The notes under the pieces are model-generated. The model saw only the letters and a list, made by a program, of their open reading frames with translations. It ran no database searches and was not told the origin of the DNA. DNA of 64,000 bases, taken from the NCBI GenBank assembly GCA_046295175.1, contig JBKBNY010000016.1:1-64000 (forward strand), in the 5' to 3' direction. This document shows, piece by piece, positions 51,327 to 60,707 of the stretch. Position 1 is the first letter of the stretch. Every line of letters begins with the position of its first letter. The translations under genes and the position numbers were made by a program. This DNA comes from JALOLV01 sp046295175. Lineage in GTDB: Bacteria; Bacteroidota; Bacteroidia; Cytophagales; Spirosomataceae.

Positions 51327-52067
51327 ATGATACGAACTCTCATAGCCGACGACGAACCAATCGCAAGAGAAATATTGACAAATTTCTTAGGAAAAATCGC
51401 TGATATTCAACTCGTTGCCGTGTGTTCGGATGGCCGAAACGCCCTCGAAATCATCGAAAAAGAACCATTAGATTTGCTCTTACTCGATATTCAGATGCCC
51501 GAACTCAATGGCTTAGAATTAGTATCAAAAATCTCGATTGAGCCTTGCCCTGTGGTCGTTTACGTAACGGCATTCGACCACTACGCTCTCCAAGCATTCG
51601 ATGCCAATGCGATTGATTATTTGCTTAAACCCTTTGATTTTGAACGATTTGAACGAACCATCCAAAAGGCTATCCGACAAGTCAATCTCAACAAAAACCA
51701 AAATTCATCCATACAATACCTCGAAACGCTCAAAAAACTGCTTCCGCAAGAATATCCAAGCATTGTTACGGTAAAAGACGGCGGCAAGATTCAACTCGTG
51801 CAGGTTGCAGACCTAACCCACATCGAAGCCGATGGCAACTATATCAGCCTTTATACCGACAAAACACGGCATTTGCTGTATGAGACTTTGACGAGCTTTG
51901 AGGCGAAGTTAAATCCTAAACAATTTGTCAGGATTCACCGTTCGACGATTGTAAACCTAAACTGTATCAAGGAGATTCAATCGCATTTCAACGGCGACTA
52001 TTCGGTAATTTTGAAGAATACCAAAGTGCTGCGGATGAGTAGAAATTATAAAGATAGGATTCTGTAA
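51327..52067 (+). CDS. LytTR-family response regulator
   Basis: 246 residues from the ATG at 51327 (MIRTLIADDEP); a TTG two codons earlier is less likely. Receiver: TLIADDEPIAREIL, phospho-acceptor Asp in LLLLDIQMPELNG, T in YVTAFDHYALQAF, K in YLLKPFDF. LytTR domain: DLTHIEADGNYISLYT and FVRIHRSTIVNLNCI. It is the output protein of the LytS-like kinase directly upstream. Confidence 0.94.
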   Translation: MIRTLIADDEPIAREILTNFLGKIADIQLVAVCSDGRNALEIIEKEPLDLLLLDIQMPELNGLELVSKISIEPCPVVVYVTAFDHYALQAFDANAIDYLLKPFDFERFERTIQKAIRQVNLNKNQNSSIQYLETLKKLLPQEYPSIVTVKDGGKIQLVQVADLTHIEADGNYISLYTDKTRHLLYETLTSFEAKLNPKQFVRIHRSTIVNLNCIKEIQSHFNGDYSVILKNTKVLRMSRNYKDRIL

Positions 52068-52075
52068 TAAACAAA

Positions 52076-52168
52076 TAGAACACAGATACTTATGATTTGT
52101 ATGATTAAAAATGATAACCGCTAAAAGCATCATAAAATACCATATAAATCTTAAAAATCTGTGTTCTA
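52076..52168. repeat. 93-bp element with perfect 12-bp terminal inverted repeats
   Basis: TAGAACACAGAT (52076-52087) and ATCTGTGTTCTA (52157-52168) flank 69 bp rich in TATGATT motifs. It lies between convergent genes. It resembles interspersed intergenic elements of many Cytophagales genomes (from memory) and may be a nonautonomous mobile or REP-like sequence; it could also end transcription from either side. Confidence 0.6.
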
Positions 52169-52192
52169 TACTTAATTTATATACATATTCAA

Positions 52193-52981
52193 TTACAGTT
52201 TTCTAATCCAGATATTACGGAATTGTGTACGGTTGCCGTGGTCTTGAAGATGGATAACGTCATCGCCGTGAGCCTCAGGATAGTGGTGCAAACCGATATA
52301 GAGTGTCAAACCATTGATTGTAACATTGTTTTGTACCAAAACGCCATTGTGTAATACCGTGATACGAGCCGGAGAATCTAAACGACCATCTGGTTTGAAA
52401 CGTGGAGCCGTATAAATTACGTCATAAGTATTCCACTCAAGTGGGCTACGCATAGCGTTTACAAGCGGAGCGTGGTCTTTGTAGATACTTGCCGCTTGGC
52501 CATTGCGGTAGGTACGGTTTTGGTAAGAATCCAAGATTTGTAATTCATAACGGTCTTGAAAGAAAACACCACTGTTTCCACGTCCTTGGCTTTCGCTTTT
52601 TACTTCGTCTGGAGCCGAGAACTCAAGGTGTAGTTGGCAATCTCCAAATTTCATTTTGGTTTTAATATCGCCCGAACCCGGCAAAACCTCAAAATAGCCA
52701 TTTTTTACTTCCCATTTCGGAGCCGAACCATCTTTGGCACTCACCCACTGAGAGAGGTCTTTACCATCAAAAAGGATAATGGCGTCGGACGGAGCATCGC
52801 CAAGAGTTTTAGCTGGCGTAACAACTGGTACTTCTGGTTCCCAGATTTCGGTCATTTCGGGTTTCATCGGCATCGGCGAAACCGCTGGTGGTTTTGAAGA
52901 ATACGTATTTTGAGCATTGGCATTGAAACCTACTAATGCACTCACAAAGGCTGCTGCAATCAGAATCTGAGTTTTTTTCAT
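52193..52981 (-). CDS. DUF1080 (3-keto-disaccharide hydrolase) family secreted protein
   Basis: 262 residues with a signal peptide ending NANAQ (about 24) and a Pro-rich linker. The domain starts at DAIILFDGKDLSQWV and includes FGDCQLHLEFSAPDE, GNSGVFFQDRYELQILDSY and the C-terminal IHLQDHGNRTQFRNIWIRKL, typical of DUF1080. Family members have a LamG-like beta-jelly-roll fold, and several are 3-keto-glycoside hydrolases or lyases. It is monocistronic, so the substrate cannot be inferred. Confidence 0.93.
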   Translation of the reverse strand: MKKTQILIAAAFVSALVGFNANAQNTYSSKPPAVSPMPMKPEMTEIWEPEVPVVTPAKTLGDAPSDAIILFDGKDLSQWVSAKDGSAPKWEVKNGYFEVLPGSGDIKTKMKFGDCQLHLEFSAPDEVKSESQGRGNSGVFFQDRYELQILDSYQNRTYRNGQAASIYKDHAPLVNAMRSPLEWNTYDVIYTAPRFKPDGRLDSPARITVLHNGVLVQNNVTINGLTLYIGLHHYPEAHGDDVIHLQDHGNRTQFRNIWIRKL

Positions 52982-53715
52982 CTCTGGTCAAAGGTTGAAT
53001 TAAGAATTATTATAAATACAATATACTAATACAATTTTAAACAATTATGAATTATCCGAATCTCGAATATTTATCCGTTCAGATTATTTGTTAATCATTA
53101 ATAATAAATATCATAATCTACCAATCATAAAATTCGATTAACAACTAACTTCTTGTAACCTTTTGGTTTTTCAAAAGTATAAAAGATTTAGAATGTTATC
53201 ATAAACGAATAGATGATTTTTTAAGATGTTGTGATATAAGCCTCATTTTCTGACACTTCAACCTAAAATATCAACAGTTCGTGTAGAAAATCTTTAGTAG
53301 CTGATTTTATTGCTCCAATTTTGTACCCGAAATCACTGTTCACGCTGTACGGATTCAGCGTACACCTGTACGATACCGAACGCTTTTAAGAAATATTAAG
53401 GATTGCCATTTGGTAGTAAAATAATTATAAATACCTGATAATGTGACACTTACACAAACTGGCACACTTATTTATAGACTTTGGTACAGTGTTTTCATAT
53501 ATATTGGCATAGTAGATTAGTTCTTTGAAAATCGGTAAATCGAAATAGTTTTCAAAACTCAAAATGTAAAAAAACCACTCAACACGTTAAATTGCCATAC
53601 ATACTATTATGTATTGCATAGTACTCAAAAAAGCCCCAACTTTGAATCGTCAATCAAGACAAACAATAGAAAAAGAAAAGCTCATTACTTAATAACATTT
53701 AAAAAAATTACGAAA
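52982..53715. other. Long noncoding region with small dyads
   Basis: 734 bp without a credible gene. A dyad ACGCTG/CAGCGT with repeated TGTACG lies at 53341-53372. The right end should hold the promoter of the exported protein at 53716; TTG (53481) with a TATATTG box (53500) has a spacer of 16 nt, too short for a good match. No RNA gene recognised. Confidence 0.4.
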
Positions 53716-54090
53716 ATGAAAAAGTTATTTAAAACAATCGCAATCGCTCTTGTAGCAACAGTAGTAACATTTAATGCTAATGCAGATGACAAAAAAATCG
53801 CATACCGTGAAAGCAAATTAAATGTAGGAATGTATGAAGCCGGTGCAGCAAAATCGCTCATCTTGAATGTAATGGTTACAAAAAATGACGACGCAAAAGC
53901 CCGTGTGAAATTGATGGACGCCGAAGGTAACACAATCTATACCGAGACTATCAGCAAAAAAGCGGGTACGCACAAGTTATCGCTCGACATGAGCAATGCT
54001 CCAAAAGGTAAATATTACTTAGAGATTGTAAACGGAGCCAGCATCTTGACAAAAGAGATTAATCGTGAGGCAGATTCATTAAAATATTAA
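53716..54090 (+). CDS. Small exported protein, paralogue 1 of a tandem pair
   Basis: 124 residues from the ATG at 53716, where the signal peptide MKKLFKTIAIALVATVVTF begins; the open frame extends upstream but is noncoding-like. The mature part (about 24-124) is a predicted beta-sandwich with AKSLILNVMVTKNDDAKARV and HKLSLDMSNAPKGKYYLEIVNG, which resembles the Ig-like fold of Por secretion tails and other short beta proteins. It is probably periplasmic or secreted. Its neighbour at 54209 has a nearly identical signal peptide and the same fold. Function unknown. Confidence 0.75.
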   Translation: MKKLFKTIAIALVATVVTFNANADDKKIAYRESKLNVGMYEAGAAKSLILNVMVTKNDDAKARVKLMDAEGNTIYTETISKKAGTHKLSLDMSNAPKGKYYLEIVNGASILTKEINREADSLKY

Positions 54091-54208
54091 TCAACCGCAC
54101 ATCATTAAAAACAACCGTTCGTGGCAAAACCTGTCACGGACGGCCCTCCACCAACATCATATAATTGAAATTTGAAAAAAGCTATAAACTTAAAAAACAC
54201 GTAAAAAA

Positions 54209-54595
54209 ATGAAAAAGCTAATTAAAACTATCGCATTCGCTCTTGTAGCAACAGTTGTAACTTTCAACGCTAACGCCGACGATAAAAAAACAGAAGCAAC
54301 CCTTAATGTGGGCATGTACCAAGTAAATAACTCATTGAAAATGAATGTGTTAGTAGAAAACAAATCGGGCAAGGCTTCTGAGATTAAATTGAAAAACAAC
54401 AAAGGAGAAGTTTTGCATTGGGAGACCGTTTCTAAAAAAACGAAATCTTACTCAAAAAAATGGAACATGGAAGGCCTCGAAGATGGTAAATACACTTTTG
54501 AGATTACCAACGGAAAAGAGAAAATTGTGAAGGAGTTTGAGCTATCAACAAAAAATCCAACTCCAGCGGATTTGCGAACTATTGCGTTAAAGTAA
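54209..54595 (+). CDS. Small exported protein, paralogue 2 of a tandem pair
   Basis: 128 residues. The signal peptide MKKLIKTIAFALVATVVTF differs from paralogue 1 at two positions, and ALVATVVTFNANADDKK is shared exactly, while the mature parts share only the pattern (LKMNVLVENKSGKASEIKL, DGKYTFEITNGKEKIVKEF). The 118-bp gap holds an imperfect hairpin (54115-54145). It is followed by a strong terminator, so both genes likely form one operon. Function unknown. Confidence 0.75.
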   Translation: MKKLIKTIAFALVATVVTFNANADDKKTEATLNVGMYQVNNSLKMNVLVENKSGKASEIKLKNNKGEVLHWETVSKKTKSYSKKWNMEGLEDGKYTFEITNGKEKIVKEFELSTKNPTPADLRTIALK

Positions 54596-54640
54596 TTGTT
54601 ATGATATTATAAAACTTTTTAGGGTTTTAGGGGTAATACA

Positions 54641-54676
54641 AACAGCGGCGTGGAGCTTCCACGCCGCTGTTTTTTT
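54641..54676 (+). terminator. Strong intrinsic terminator after the paralogue pair
   Basis: AACAGCGGCGTGGA and TCCACGCCGCTGTT form a perfect 14-bp stem around a 3-nt loop, followed by a T-run. Confidence 0.9.
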
Positions 54677-54828
54677 ATGCAAATAGCCTTGATTAAATAT
54701 CTCATAATCAAAAAGTTAGATACAACTCCTACCGATTATTTTACGTCTATAAATTTGGATTTAAAATAAATAAGTGTCTAATTTTACCTTTTAAAGCTGT
54801 ACACCCAAAAAAAGAATCTATACCCCAA

Positions 54829-56865
54829 ATGAAACTGTCAGGTAAAAATATTTTTTTACTGAATTTTTTATTGATTCTGTCTATAAAAATTCAAGCCCAA
54901 ACCTGCCCCGCTCCTCCAGCAGGTTCTACGGTCGCACAAGGAAGTTTTACAATAACCGAAAACGGCAAAGCACCCATCACGGTTGTCGGTTGGGCAAATG
55001 GCAATAATGTCGTAAACATCTGTCCGTCAAATATCGCAACAAATGTCCGTAACACCACGGTGATTCCCACAGGGGCTGCCGTTTATTATTACAACCAAAC
55101 TTCGCCCACAGCAATGCCCACTACGGGCGGCACAAGATTTGTCAATGCCAATACTCCTTTTGTGGTGCCAGTTACAACCCCCAATAAGTTTGTTATCATG
55201 CAAACCACCCGCGATAACACCGGGGCAGTCAAGACTTATGCGTGTCAGGTAGTTGAGGTTCTCAATATTCCACGTCCTGAGTTTAGTATCTCTTCATGCA
55301 CGTCTGGGCAAGGCACAATTGAGATTCCGAATAGCGATGCCAACAATCAATTCAATTCTTTACAAGTAACCTGGAATAGCCAAAACAAAACCATCAATAA
55401 ATCTCAATGGTCGAGCGGAAACCACAAAGAGCCATTGACTTTTAGTTCTACCGGAACACACCTTGTACAAGTCTCGGGTACGATTAGCGGCTGCCCATCG
55501 GTTAATTCACGAAGCGTAGTAGCCAATGGTAGTGGTGTCAACCCCATCACAGCCACACCACTCATTGCTCGTCTCGAAGTTTTATCCGACACCCAAGTTG
55601 GGATGTTTACCAATCAGACTGGTATTGTAGAAGTTCATCAACGAAAAATCGCCGATGCCAATTATACACTGAACAAAGAGGTAAGTGCTACTTCATTTAC
55701 TTTGTTTTCGGTAACAGCCAACAATGCTGTTTCGCAAGAGCAATATTGCTTCAAAGTACGAGTTAGAAACTCCTGCGGGTCGGTTTCGCCTTTTTCGGTC
55801 GATAATTGTACGATTCCGATAACGGTAAAAGCCGAAAATAAACAAAACGTAGTCACGTGGAAAAACGCCCCGAACTATAATTCTATTCAAGTTTTGGGTA
55901 CAAACGGAGCTGGAAGCTCCCCCGCACTCAATAACACCTCACCTGCTCAGTTTATTGATGGCAATAAAACTTGCCTAAAATATACTTACCAAGTAAGGGC
56001 CGTTAATCTTATAAACGGAGCGTTTAGTTTTTCGTACAAGCAGGATGTAGATGGTAAAGACGATACCAAACCAACGACGATTACGAATGCTTTTCTGACG
56101 GTCAATAACCTAAACAAAGTTGAGATAAGGGCGACTTTTCCGTCGGCCCCAAAAAACGTTACGTTTTACAGAATGAGTAATAACACCAATCTTTCGATTG
56201 ATGCCCCTTCGACTTCGCAGAATATCCCCGACCCACAGTCGGAGCCATCGCAACGCCAAGAATGTTATCAGATTACTTATAAAAATAATTGTTTGGTCGA
56301 ATCCGACAAATCAGACCAGTTTTGTGCAGTTTTTCTGAAGCCAACGGGCAGCGGAGTAGAATGGACCGACTACAAGAAGTTTCAGACTGGACTCGCTCGC
56401 TACGAAATCGAAAAGAAAAACGGAACAAATTTTACACTTGTTAGGAGTGCTGGTACGGCCCTCAAATATGACCCCGACCCAAGCGAAGTTGACCCTACGT
56501 CTGGCGATGTTACTTATCGTATCAAGGCAGTGCCAGTGGGTGGCGGAACAGCGAGCTACTCAAACGAAACAGTCTTTGCACCTAAAGCTACCGTTTTTAT
56601 TGCCGAGGCGTTTACACCAAATGGCGATACAATCAATGATACTTTTGATGTAAATGGTTATTTTATCAAGGAATTCAGCATTAACATCTACAATCGGTGG
56701 GGAACACCCGTCTGGAGTAATAATCAACTTGGGAGTGGTAAAGGATGGGACGGCAAAGTAAACGGCGAAGATGCACCAACGGGTACTTATCTTTACGAAT
56801 ACTCTATCACGGATTTTAAAGGTAAATCAACCAAAAATAGAGGGTATTTTTTGATTATGAGATAA
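54829..56865 (+). CDS. Type IX-secreted surface protein with CHU_C (type B) sorting domain
   Basis: 678 residues with a signal peptide (to IKIQAQ, about 24). The middle is made of several fibronectin/Ig-like beta domains with conserved Cys (CFKVRVRNSCGSVSPFSV, CLKYTYQVRAVNL). The C-terminal 85 residues (VFIAEAFTPNGDTINDTF, INIYNRWGTPVWSN, GWDGKVNGEDAPTGTYLYE) are the gliding-motility-associated CHU_C/type B sorting signal of the type IX system. It is exported through T9SS and probably held at the surface. A TAAATTTG -7 box lies at 54750-54757 (as TAAATTTG on the plus strand), without a clear -33. The exact role is unknown. Confidence 0.9.
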   Translation: MKLSGKNIFLLNFLLILSIKIQAQTCPAPPAGSTVAQGSFTITENGKAPITVVGWANGNNVVNICPSNIATNVRNTTVIPTGAAVYYYNQTSPTAMPTTGGTRFVNANTPFVVPVTTPNKFVIMQTTRDNTGAVKTYACQVVEVLNIPRPEFSISSCTSGQGTIEIPNSDANNQFNSLQVTWNSQNKTINKSQWSSGNHKEPLTFSSTGTHLVQVSGTISGCPSVNSRSVVANGSGVNPITATPLIARLEVLSDTQVGMFTNQTGIVEVHQRKIADANYTLNKEVSATSFTLFSVTANNAVSQEQYCFKVRVRNSCGSVSPFSVDNCTIPITVKAENKQNVVTWKNAPNYNSIQVLGTNGAGSSPALNNTSPAQFIDGNKTCLKYTYQVRAVNLINGAFSFSYKQDVDGKDDTKPTTITNAFLTVNNLNKVEIRATFPSAPKNVTFYRMSNNTNLSIDAPSTSQNIPDPQSEPSQRQECYQITYKNNCLVESDKSDQFCAVFLKPTGSGVEWTDYKKFQTGLARYEIEKKNGTNFTLVRSAGTALKYDPDPSEVDPTSGDVTYRIKAVPVGGGTASYSNETVFAPKATVFIAEAFTPNGDTINDTFDVNGYFIKEFSINIYNRWGTPVWSNNQLGSGKGWDGKVNGEDAPTGTYLYEYSITDFKGKSTKNRGYFLIMR

Positions 56866-56866
56866 A

Positions 56867-56896
56867 CAAAAAGGTAGCTATTGTGCTACCTTTTTG
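56867..56896. terminator. Bidirectional terminator
   Basis: CAAAAAGGTAGC and GCTACCTTTTTG pair around a 6-nt loop between the CHU_C gene stop (56865) and the stop of the PspC-GIN gene (56916). Confidence 0.85.
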
Positions 56897-56915
56897 TGAT
56901 TTTTCAGATTGATTA

Positions 56916-59375
56916 TCAATCTCTAATAACTTTACTTGCTCCGCTGGTATTTGAGTCTAAATTGCCCGTTTTGCCAACTTTTATTTTGCTTGCACCGCTT
57001 GCATTGGCATCTATATTGACAATATCCATGCGGCGAGCATCAACTTTGCTGGCCCCCGTAACATCGAAATCTACTTTGGCGGCTTTACCACGGAGTTCGG
57101 CACTTGAGGCCCCAGTTGCATCGAAGTTGATAGCGTTTGCATCAATATCAATCGCGATTCTCGATGCACCGGTCAAATCAATGTCTATGTCTTTGTTGTC
57201 TTTGAAACCTATCACTTTTGCCGAGGCCGCTCCACTCAAATCAATTCCTTCGAAGTTTGGCATCGTAATCGTGAAAACTACTCTGTCTCTATTGCGGAAT
57301 CTAAACTCGTCTTCAAACTCAATCTTCAACTCTCGGCCACTCACTCTAAGGTCTAAGTTATCTAACTCATCTCTGTCATCCGACTCGGCCTTGACACTGT
57401 AAGTATCGCCTTTTTTGATATTCAAGATAAATGCCCCACCAACGCTGATTTTATCAAAATCTTTTACAGTGAATGTTTTATCATGCTCACCATTGCGATT
57501 GAATACATCATAGTCTATGTAGCTATCGTCATCGTCGTAATGACTTCTGAGCGATTCACGCTCTTCGTCGGTCAATTTAGGGCAATCCAGACAAACCACA
57601 CCCGAGTCACGTTTCATCACAAAAGTAAACTTATCAACTTCGTCGCCATCTACATCGTAGTTTTGGTCATTGCCCCAGTGGCGATACACTCGGTTGTAGA
57701 AGTACTCAGTCATTTTAAACTTCTTGTTGTACGGAATATACAATTTGAGGTCTAACTCTTGCTGGCGGAAACGCCCTTTGCTTGGTAAACCAATGTATCG
57801 GTCAAAAATCAATGATGAATCCTTCTGTGCAATTTTGTACGTTATATTTTTGGCGTTTGCTCTTGCTTCTTCGGTGGTGCGTCCACGAGCCTTAAATGTC
57901 TGTTCAACTTTTATCTCGTTGCCATCAAAGCCTTCAATCTCAACATCTACTTCATTTCTGAATCTAAAATCGTTGTTATCATCGTACTCTTCGCTGTTAT
58001 CGGCATCCAAAACAAGTGTTTGCGATGGCAAAGTAAATGTTTTAGTTTCTTCTACCTCGCCTCTGCGAGCAAAGTTGAGTTGGTATTTGGTTGCGATGAT
58101 TATCGTACCCAAAACTCCTACCATCCAAGCCGTAAAGATACCTGTCCAGAAGCTACGATTCCCCAATCTACGATTTGTGATGAGAATCAAACCTACCATT
58201 CCGATTGCGATTATCGGCATCAGCGAAGCCAAGATGGCAAAAATGCTAAATGCTGGATGAATATCTTGCGTAATCCATTCGATATTTCCGCGTACTCCAA
58301 AATCGAAATCGCTACCTGTCGAAACTCCCAAAAATACCCCTAACACAGCCATAAAAGCAATCATAAAGCTACCCGAAATCACTAAGAGGATTAACCCTGC
58401 GAAGATTCTGACGATTGGCCCAAGACTCATCAAAACTTTACCGATTGCCTTGAAAATCAGCCCTATCAAACGGAATGGGAACAATAAAAGCTTGGTAATG
58501 GCACTTTCGGGAGCCGCCGGCGTTGGGTTTTTGCTTTCTTTGATTTTGGTTTCGATGTTTTCGAGTGTTACGGCTTCACCTTTCATTTCCATTTTTTGGG
58601 TGAGCGTTTGTGCTGTCGGAGCCACTGCCCAAAGGATTATGTAAAGGATGATTCCGAGTCCACCGGCAAAAATCAATGCTACAAAAATCAATCTAAAAAT
58701 AACTACATCAGTACCAAAATACGCCGCCAAACCGCTACTCACACCACCAATTACGTTATTGTCAGAGTCTCGGTAGAATTTCTTGATATTGGTATTTTCT
58801 TCAAGATTGGCATTTGGAGGTAGAACAATCCAAGCGATGAAATATCCTAAGAATAAAAACCCAGAGATACCCGCTGCTGGCAAAAGACCCAAGAAAAGTA
58901 CCAAAAATAAGATACGAATCCAGACCACATCAACCTGCCAGTGGTGCGAAAGCCCCGCCAAAACACCACCCAAACCTTTGCGTTTGGTATCACGGTAGAT
59001 TTTTGTTGGTATAGTATTGCTCTGTTTGTTTTGATAATCTTGTTTTGAGCTTCTTGTTTCTTGTTTCTCGGTTCTTGCTTCTTGTTTTTTGAGGTCTTCA
59101 TCTTCCTGAATCGCCTCAAAGTCAGCAACCGTACCCATCTCTTTGATGAGGGCGTTTACGTTTTCGAGGGTCACGACGGTGTGGTTCTCGGCTTTTTGTT
59201 TAGCCAAAAACTTCTCAGCAACCCGAGATTCGATGTCCGATACAATCTCTTCGCTACCTTCAAAGTCCGAAAAGTATTGTTGTACCGACTTCAAATATCC
59301 GCTGAGTTTATCGAAAGCGTCTTCTTCGATGTTGAAGACTATCCCCGCTATATTTATTTGTATTGTCTTTTTCAT
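56916..59375 (-). CDS. PspC-domain membrane protein with C-terminal GIN (DUF2807) domain
   Basis: 819 residues. The N-terminal about 90 residues form a small conserved domain. Two PspC domains follow (about 125-185: GLGGVLAGLSHHWQVDVVWIR, and about 200-262: NVIGGVSSGLAAYFGTDVV). Further membrane spans lie at about 305-440. The exported C-terminal half includes a GIN/DUF2807 domain (about 640-819) with repeated Gly-Ala-Ser turns typical of a short beta-solenoid (SGAASAKV, TGASRIAI, TGASSAEL, TGASKVDA). It should act in the inner membrane and sense or respond to envelope stress; that role is inferred from PspC proteins. It is preceded by the padR gene, a standard pairing. Confidence 0.9.
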   Translation of the reverse strand: MKKTIQINIAGIVFNIEEDAFDKLSGYLKSVQQYFSDFEGSEEIVSDIESRVAEKFLAKQKAENHTVVTLENVNALIKEMGTVADFEAIQEDEDLKKQEARTEKQETRSSKQDYQNKQSNTIPTKIYRDTKRKGLGGVLAGLSHHWQVDVVWIRILFLVLFLGLLPAAGISGFLFLGYFIAWIVLPPNANLEENTNIKKFYRDSDNNVIGGVSSGLAAYFGTDVVIFRLIFVALIFAGGLGIILYIILWAVAPTAQTLTQKMEMKGEAVTLENIETKIKESKNPTPAAPESAITKLLLFPFRLIGLIFKAIGKVLMSLGPIVRIFAGLILLVISGSFMIAFMAVLGVFLGVSTGSDFDFGVRGNIEWITQDIHPAFSIFAILASLMPIIAIGMVGLILITNRRLGNRSFWTGIFTAWMVGVLGTIIIATKYQLNFARRGEVEETKTFTLPSQTLVLDADNSEEYDDNNDFRFRNEVDVEIEGFDGNEIKVEQTFKARGRTTEEARANAKNITYKIAQKDSSLIFDRYIGLPSKGRFRQQELDLKLYIPYNKKFKMTEYFYNRVYRHWGNDQNYDVDGDEVDKFTFVMKRDSGVVCLDCPKLTDEERESLRSHYDDDDSYIDYDVFNRNGEHDKTFTVKDFDKISVGGAFILNIKKGDTYSVKAESDDRDELDNLDLRVSGRELKIEFEDEFRFRNRDRVVFTITMPNFEGIDLSGAASAKVIGFKDNKDIDIDLTGASRIAIDIDANAINFDATGASSAELRGKAAKVDFDVTGASKVDARRMDIVNIDANASGASKIKVGKTGNLDSNTSGASKVIRD

Positions 59376-59442
59376 AACGTTTTTAGGTATTGGTTAATCG
59401 TCAATTGAATACGACTAACGGTTTTCTATTAACAATTAACTT

Positions 59443-59799
59443 TTAGCTGTTTTGCTTTGATTTTACTTCTTCGGTATGCGAAACGATGGTCTGAACCGAC
59501 TGGGCGAGTTCTTGCCACGTAAGGTTGAGGTTATCGAGAAAAAGGCGACCGGTGTCGGTCAATACGTAGTATTTTCTCGGTGGACCCGAAGAAGATTCGA
59601 CCCATTTGTAATCCAACAACCCCGAATTCTTGAGGCGTGTAAGCAAAGGGTAAAGTGTGCCTTCTACCACCAGTATTTTGGCGGCATTGAGTTCTTCCAA
59701 CATTTCAGAGGCATAAACCTCGCCCCTCGAAATGATATGTAAGATGCAGAACTCCAAAATCCCTTTCCGCATCTGTACTTGAGCATTTTCTAAATCCAT
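59443..59799 (-). CDS. PadR-family transcriptional regulator
   Basis: 118 residues. The PadR winged HTH is seen as RKGILEFCILHIISRGEVYASEML, EGTLYPLLTRLKNSGLLDY and GPPRKYYVLTDTGRLFL. In Bacteroidota such PadR genes precede PspC-domain genes and probably repress the operon. The gap to the PspC-GIN gene is 67 bp, and a good promoter lies at 59907-59937. Confidence 0.93.
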   Translation of the reverse strand: MDLENAQVQMRKGILEFCILHIISRGEVYASEMLEELNAAKILVVEGTLYPLLTRLKNSGLLDYKWVESSSGPPRKYYVLTDTGRLFLDNLNLTWQELAQSVQTIVSHTEEVKSKQNS

Positions 59800-59906
59800 C
59801 TTTTTATTGGGATTTTATTGTAATTTCATAATCAATATTTTGTAAATAGCTTTTTCATATTTGCCAACTCAGAGGCCTTGCTGACCTTATTTCTGAATTA
59901 ACGATA

Positions 59907-59937
59907 CAAATATATTCAAAGGTACTATGTGATGCAA
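59907..59937 (-). promoter_or_regulatory. Promoter of the padR-pspC operon
   Basis: On the minus strand TTG (59937-59935), a 20-nt spacer and TATATTTG (59914-59907) match the Bacteroidota consensus exactly. The leader would be about 100 nt. Confidence 0.75.
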
Positions 59938-60057
59938 GATACTTGGTAAAATTATTTCTTGATAAGTGATAAATGGCTATAAAAAAATGATGAGTGGTAA
60001 AATTTTGGCGGTCAATATTTTGTTTCTATTAATCAAGAATTTGAATAATATCCGTCC

Positions 60058-60065
60058 TATTTTTG
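60058..60065 (+). promoter_or_regulatory. Candidate -7 box for the membrane protein at 60233
   Basis: TATTTTTG matches TAnnTTTG; the nearest TTG (60041) is only 14 nt upstream. The gap 59800-60232 (433 bp) holds only this box and the padR promoter. Confidence 0.35.
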
Positions 60066-60232
60066 CAGAAGAACCAAAGGGTTTGGCTTTAATCGAATTT
60101 AGAACACAATTATTCCAATGATTAAAGGAAGTATCAAGTCGGTTTATGCGTTTTGCAGATAATTTTCAACAATTAATAAGTCTAAACCAGTAATTATTCA
60201 CTAATTCACGATTCAATCATTCACTAATTTTT

Positions 60233-60664
60233 ATGAACTGGGCAGGGTATTTTGCTACTATTACCGCAAGTATGATAAAATTTGTAGCTGGCCCGCTGGT
60301 TGGCTTGGCAACAAAACTTCACTGGGTCGAAACCACCATCTGCACCATCATTGGCATGATGCTCACGGTTATTATACTGATGTTTTTTGGTGTTTTTATC
60401 GGTAAGTTTTTCAAGAGTAATAAACCGAAGAAGAAATTTACGAAGACCAATCGTTTGGCTGTAAAAGTCAGAAGTAAGTTTGGACTAATTGGCGTAGCCG
60501 GACTAACACCGCTACTTTTTACGCCCATCGGCGGTACTGTATTGGCATTGGCGTTTCGCTATCCGAAGGGGCAGATTCTGAGCCACATGTTCGTGAGTGC
60601 AAGTGTGTGGGCGGTGGTGCAAACTTTGTTTTTCTACTTTGTAAAAGACCTGATAATCAAATAA
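60233..60664 (+). CDS. Small membrane protein, possibly small multidrug export-like
   Basis: 143 residues with three or four hydrophobic segments (about 8-28, 36-57, 83-108, 115-138) and a basic cytoplasmic loop (SNKPKKKFTKTNRLAVKVRSK). The GVAGLTPLLFTPIGGTVLALAFRYPK block resembles the family annotated as small multi-drug export proteins or SNARE-associated/DedA-like fragments. The match rests on pattern only. It is monocistronic, followed by a hairpin at 60666. Confidence 0.65.
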   Translation: MNWAGYFATITASMIKFVAGPLVGLATKLHWVETTICTIIGMMLTVIILMFFGVFIGKFFKSNKPKKKFTKTNRLAVKVRSKFGLIGVAGLTPLLFTPIGGTVLALAFRYPKGQILSHMFVSASVWAVVQTLFFYFVKDLIIK

Positions 60665-60665
60665 A

Positions 60666-60697
60666 TAGCACACTCTCCAATGTCAGGAGGTGTGCTA
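60666..60697. terminator. Hairpin between convergent genes
   Basis: TAGCACACTCTCC pairs with GGAGGTGTGCTA with one bulge; no clear U-run follows. It lies between the stop at 60664 and the stop at 60708 and probably ends both transcripts. Confidence 0.55.
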
Positions 60698-60707
60698 CGG
60701 ATTGTCC

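Noticed and set aside
52982..53715. Possible RNA gene in the long gap
   Set aside because: Only small dyads were seen; no cloverleaf, conserved RNA motif or clear promoter-terminator pair.
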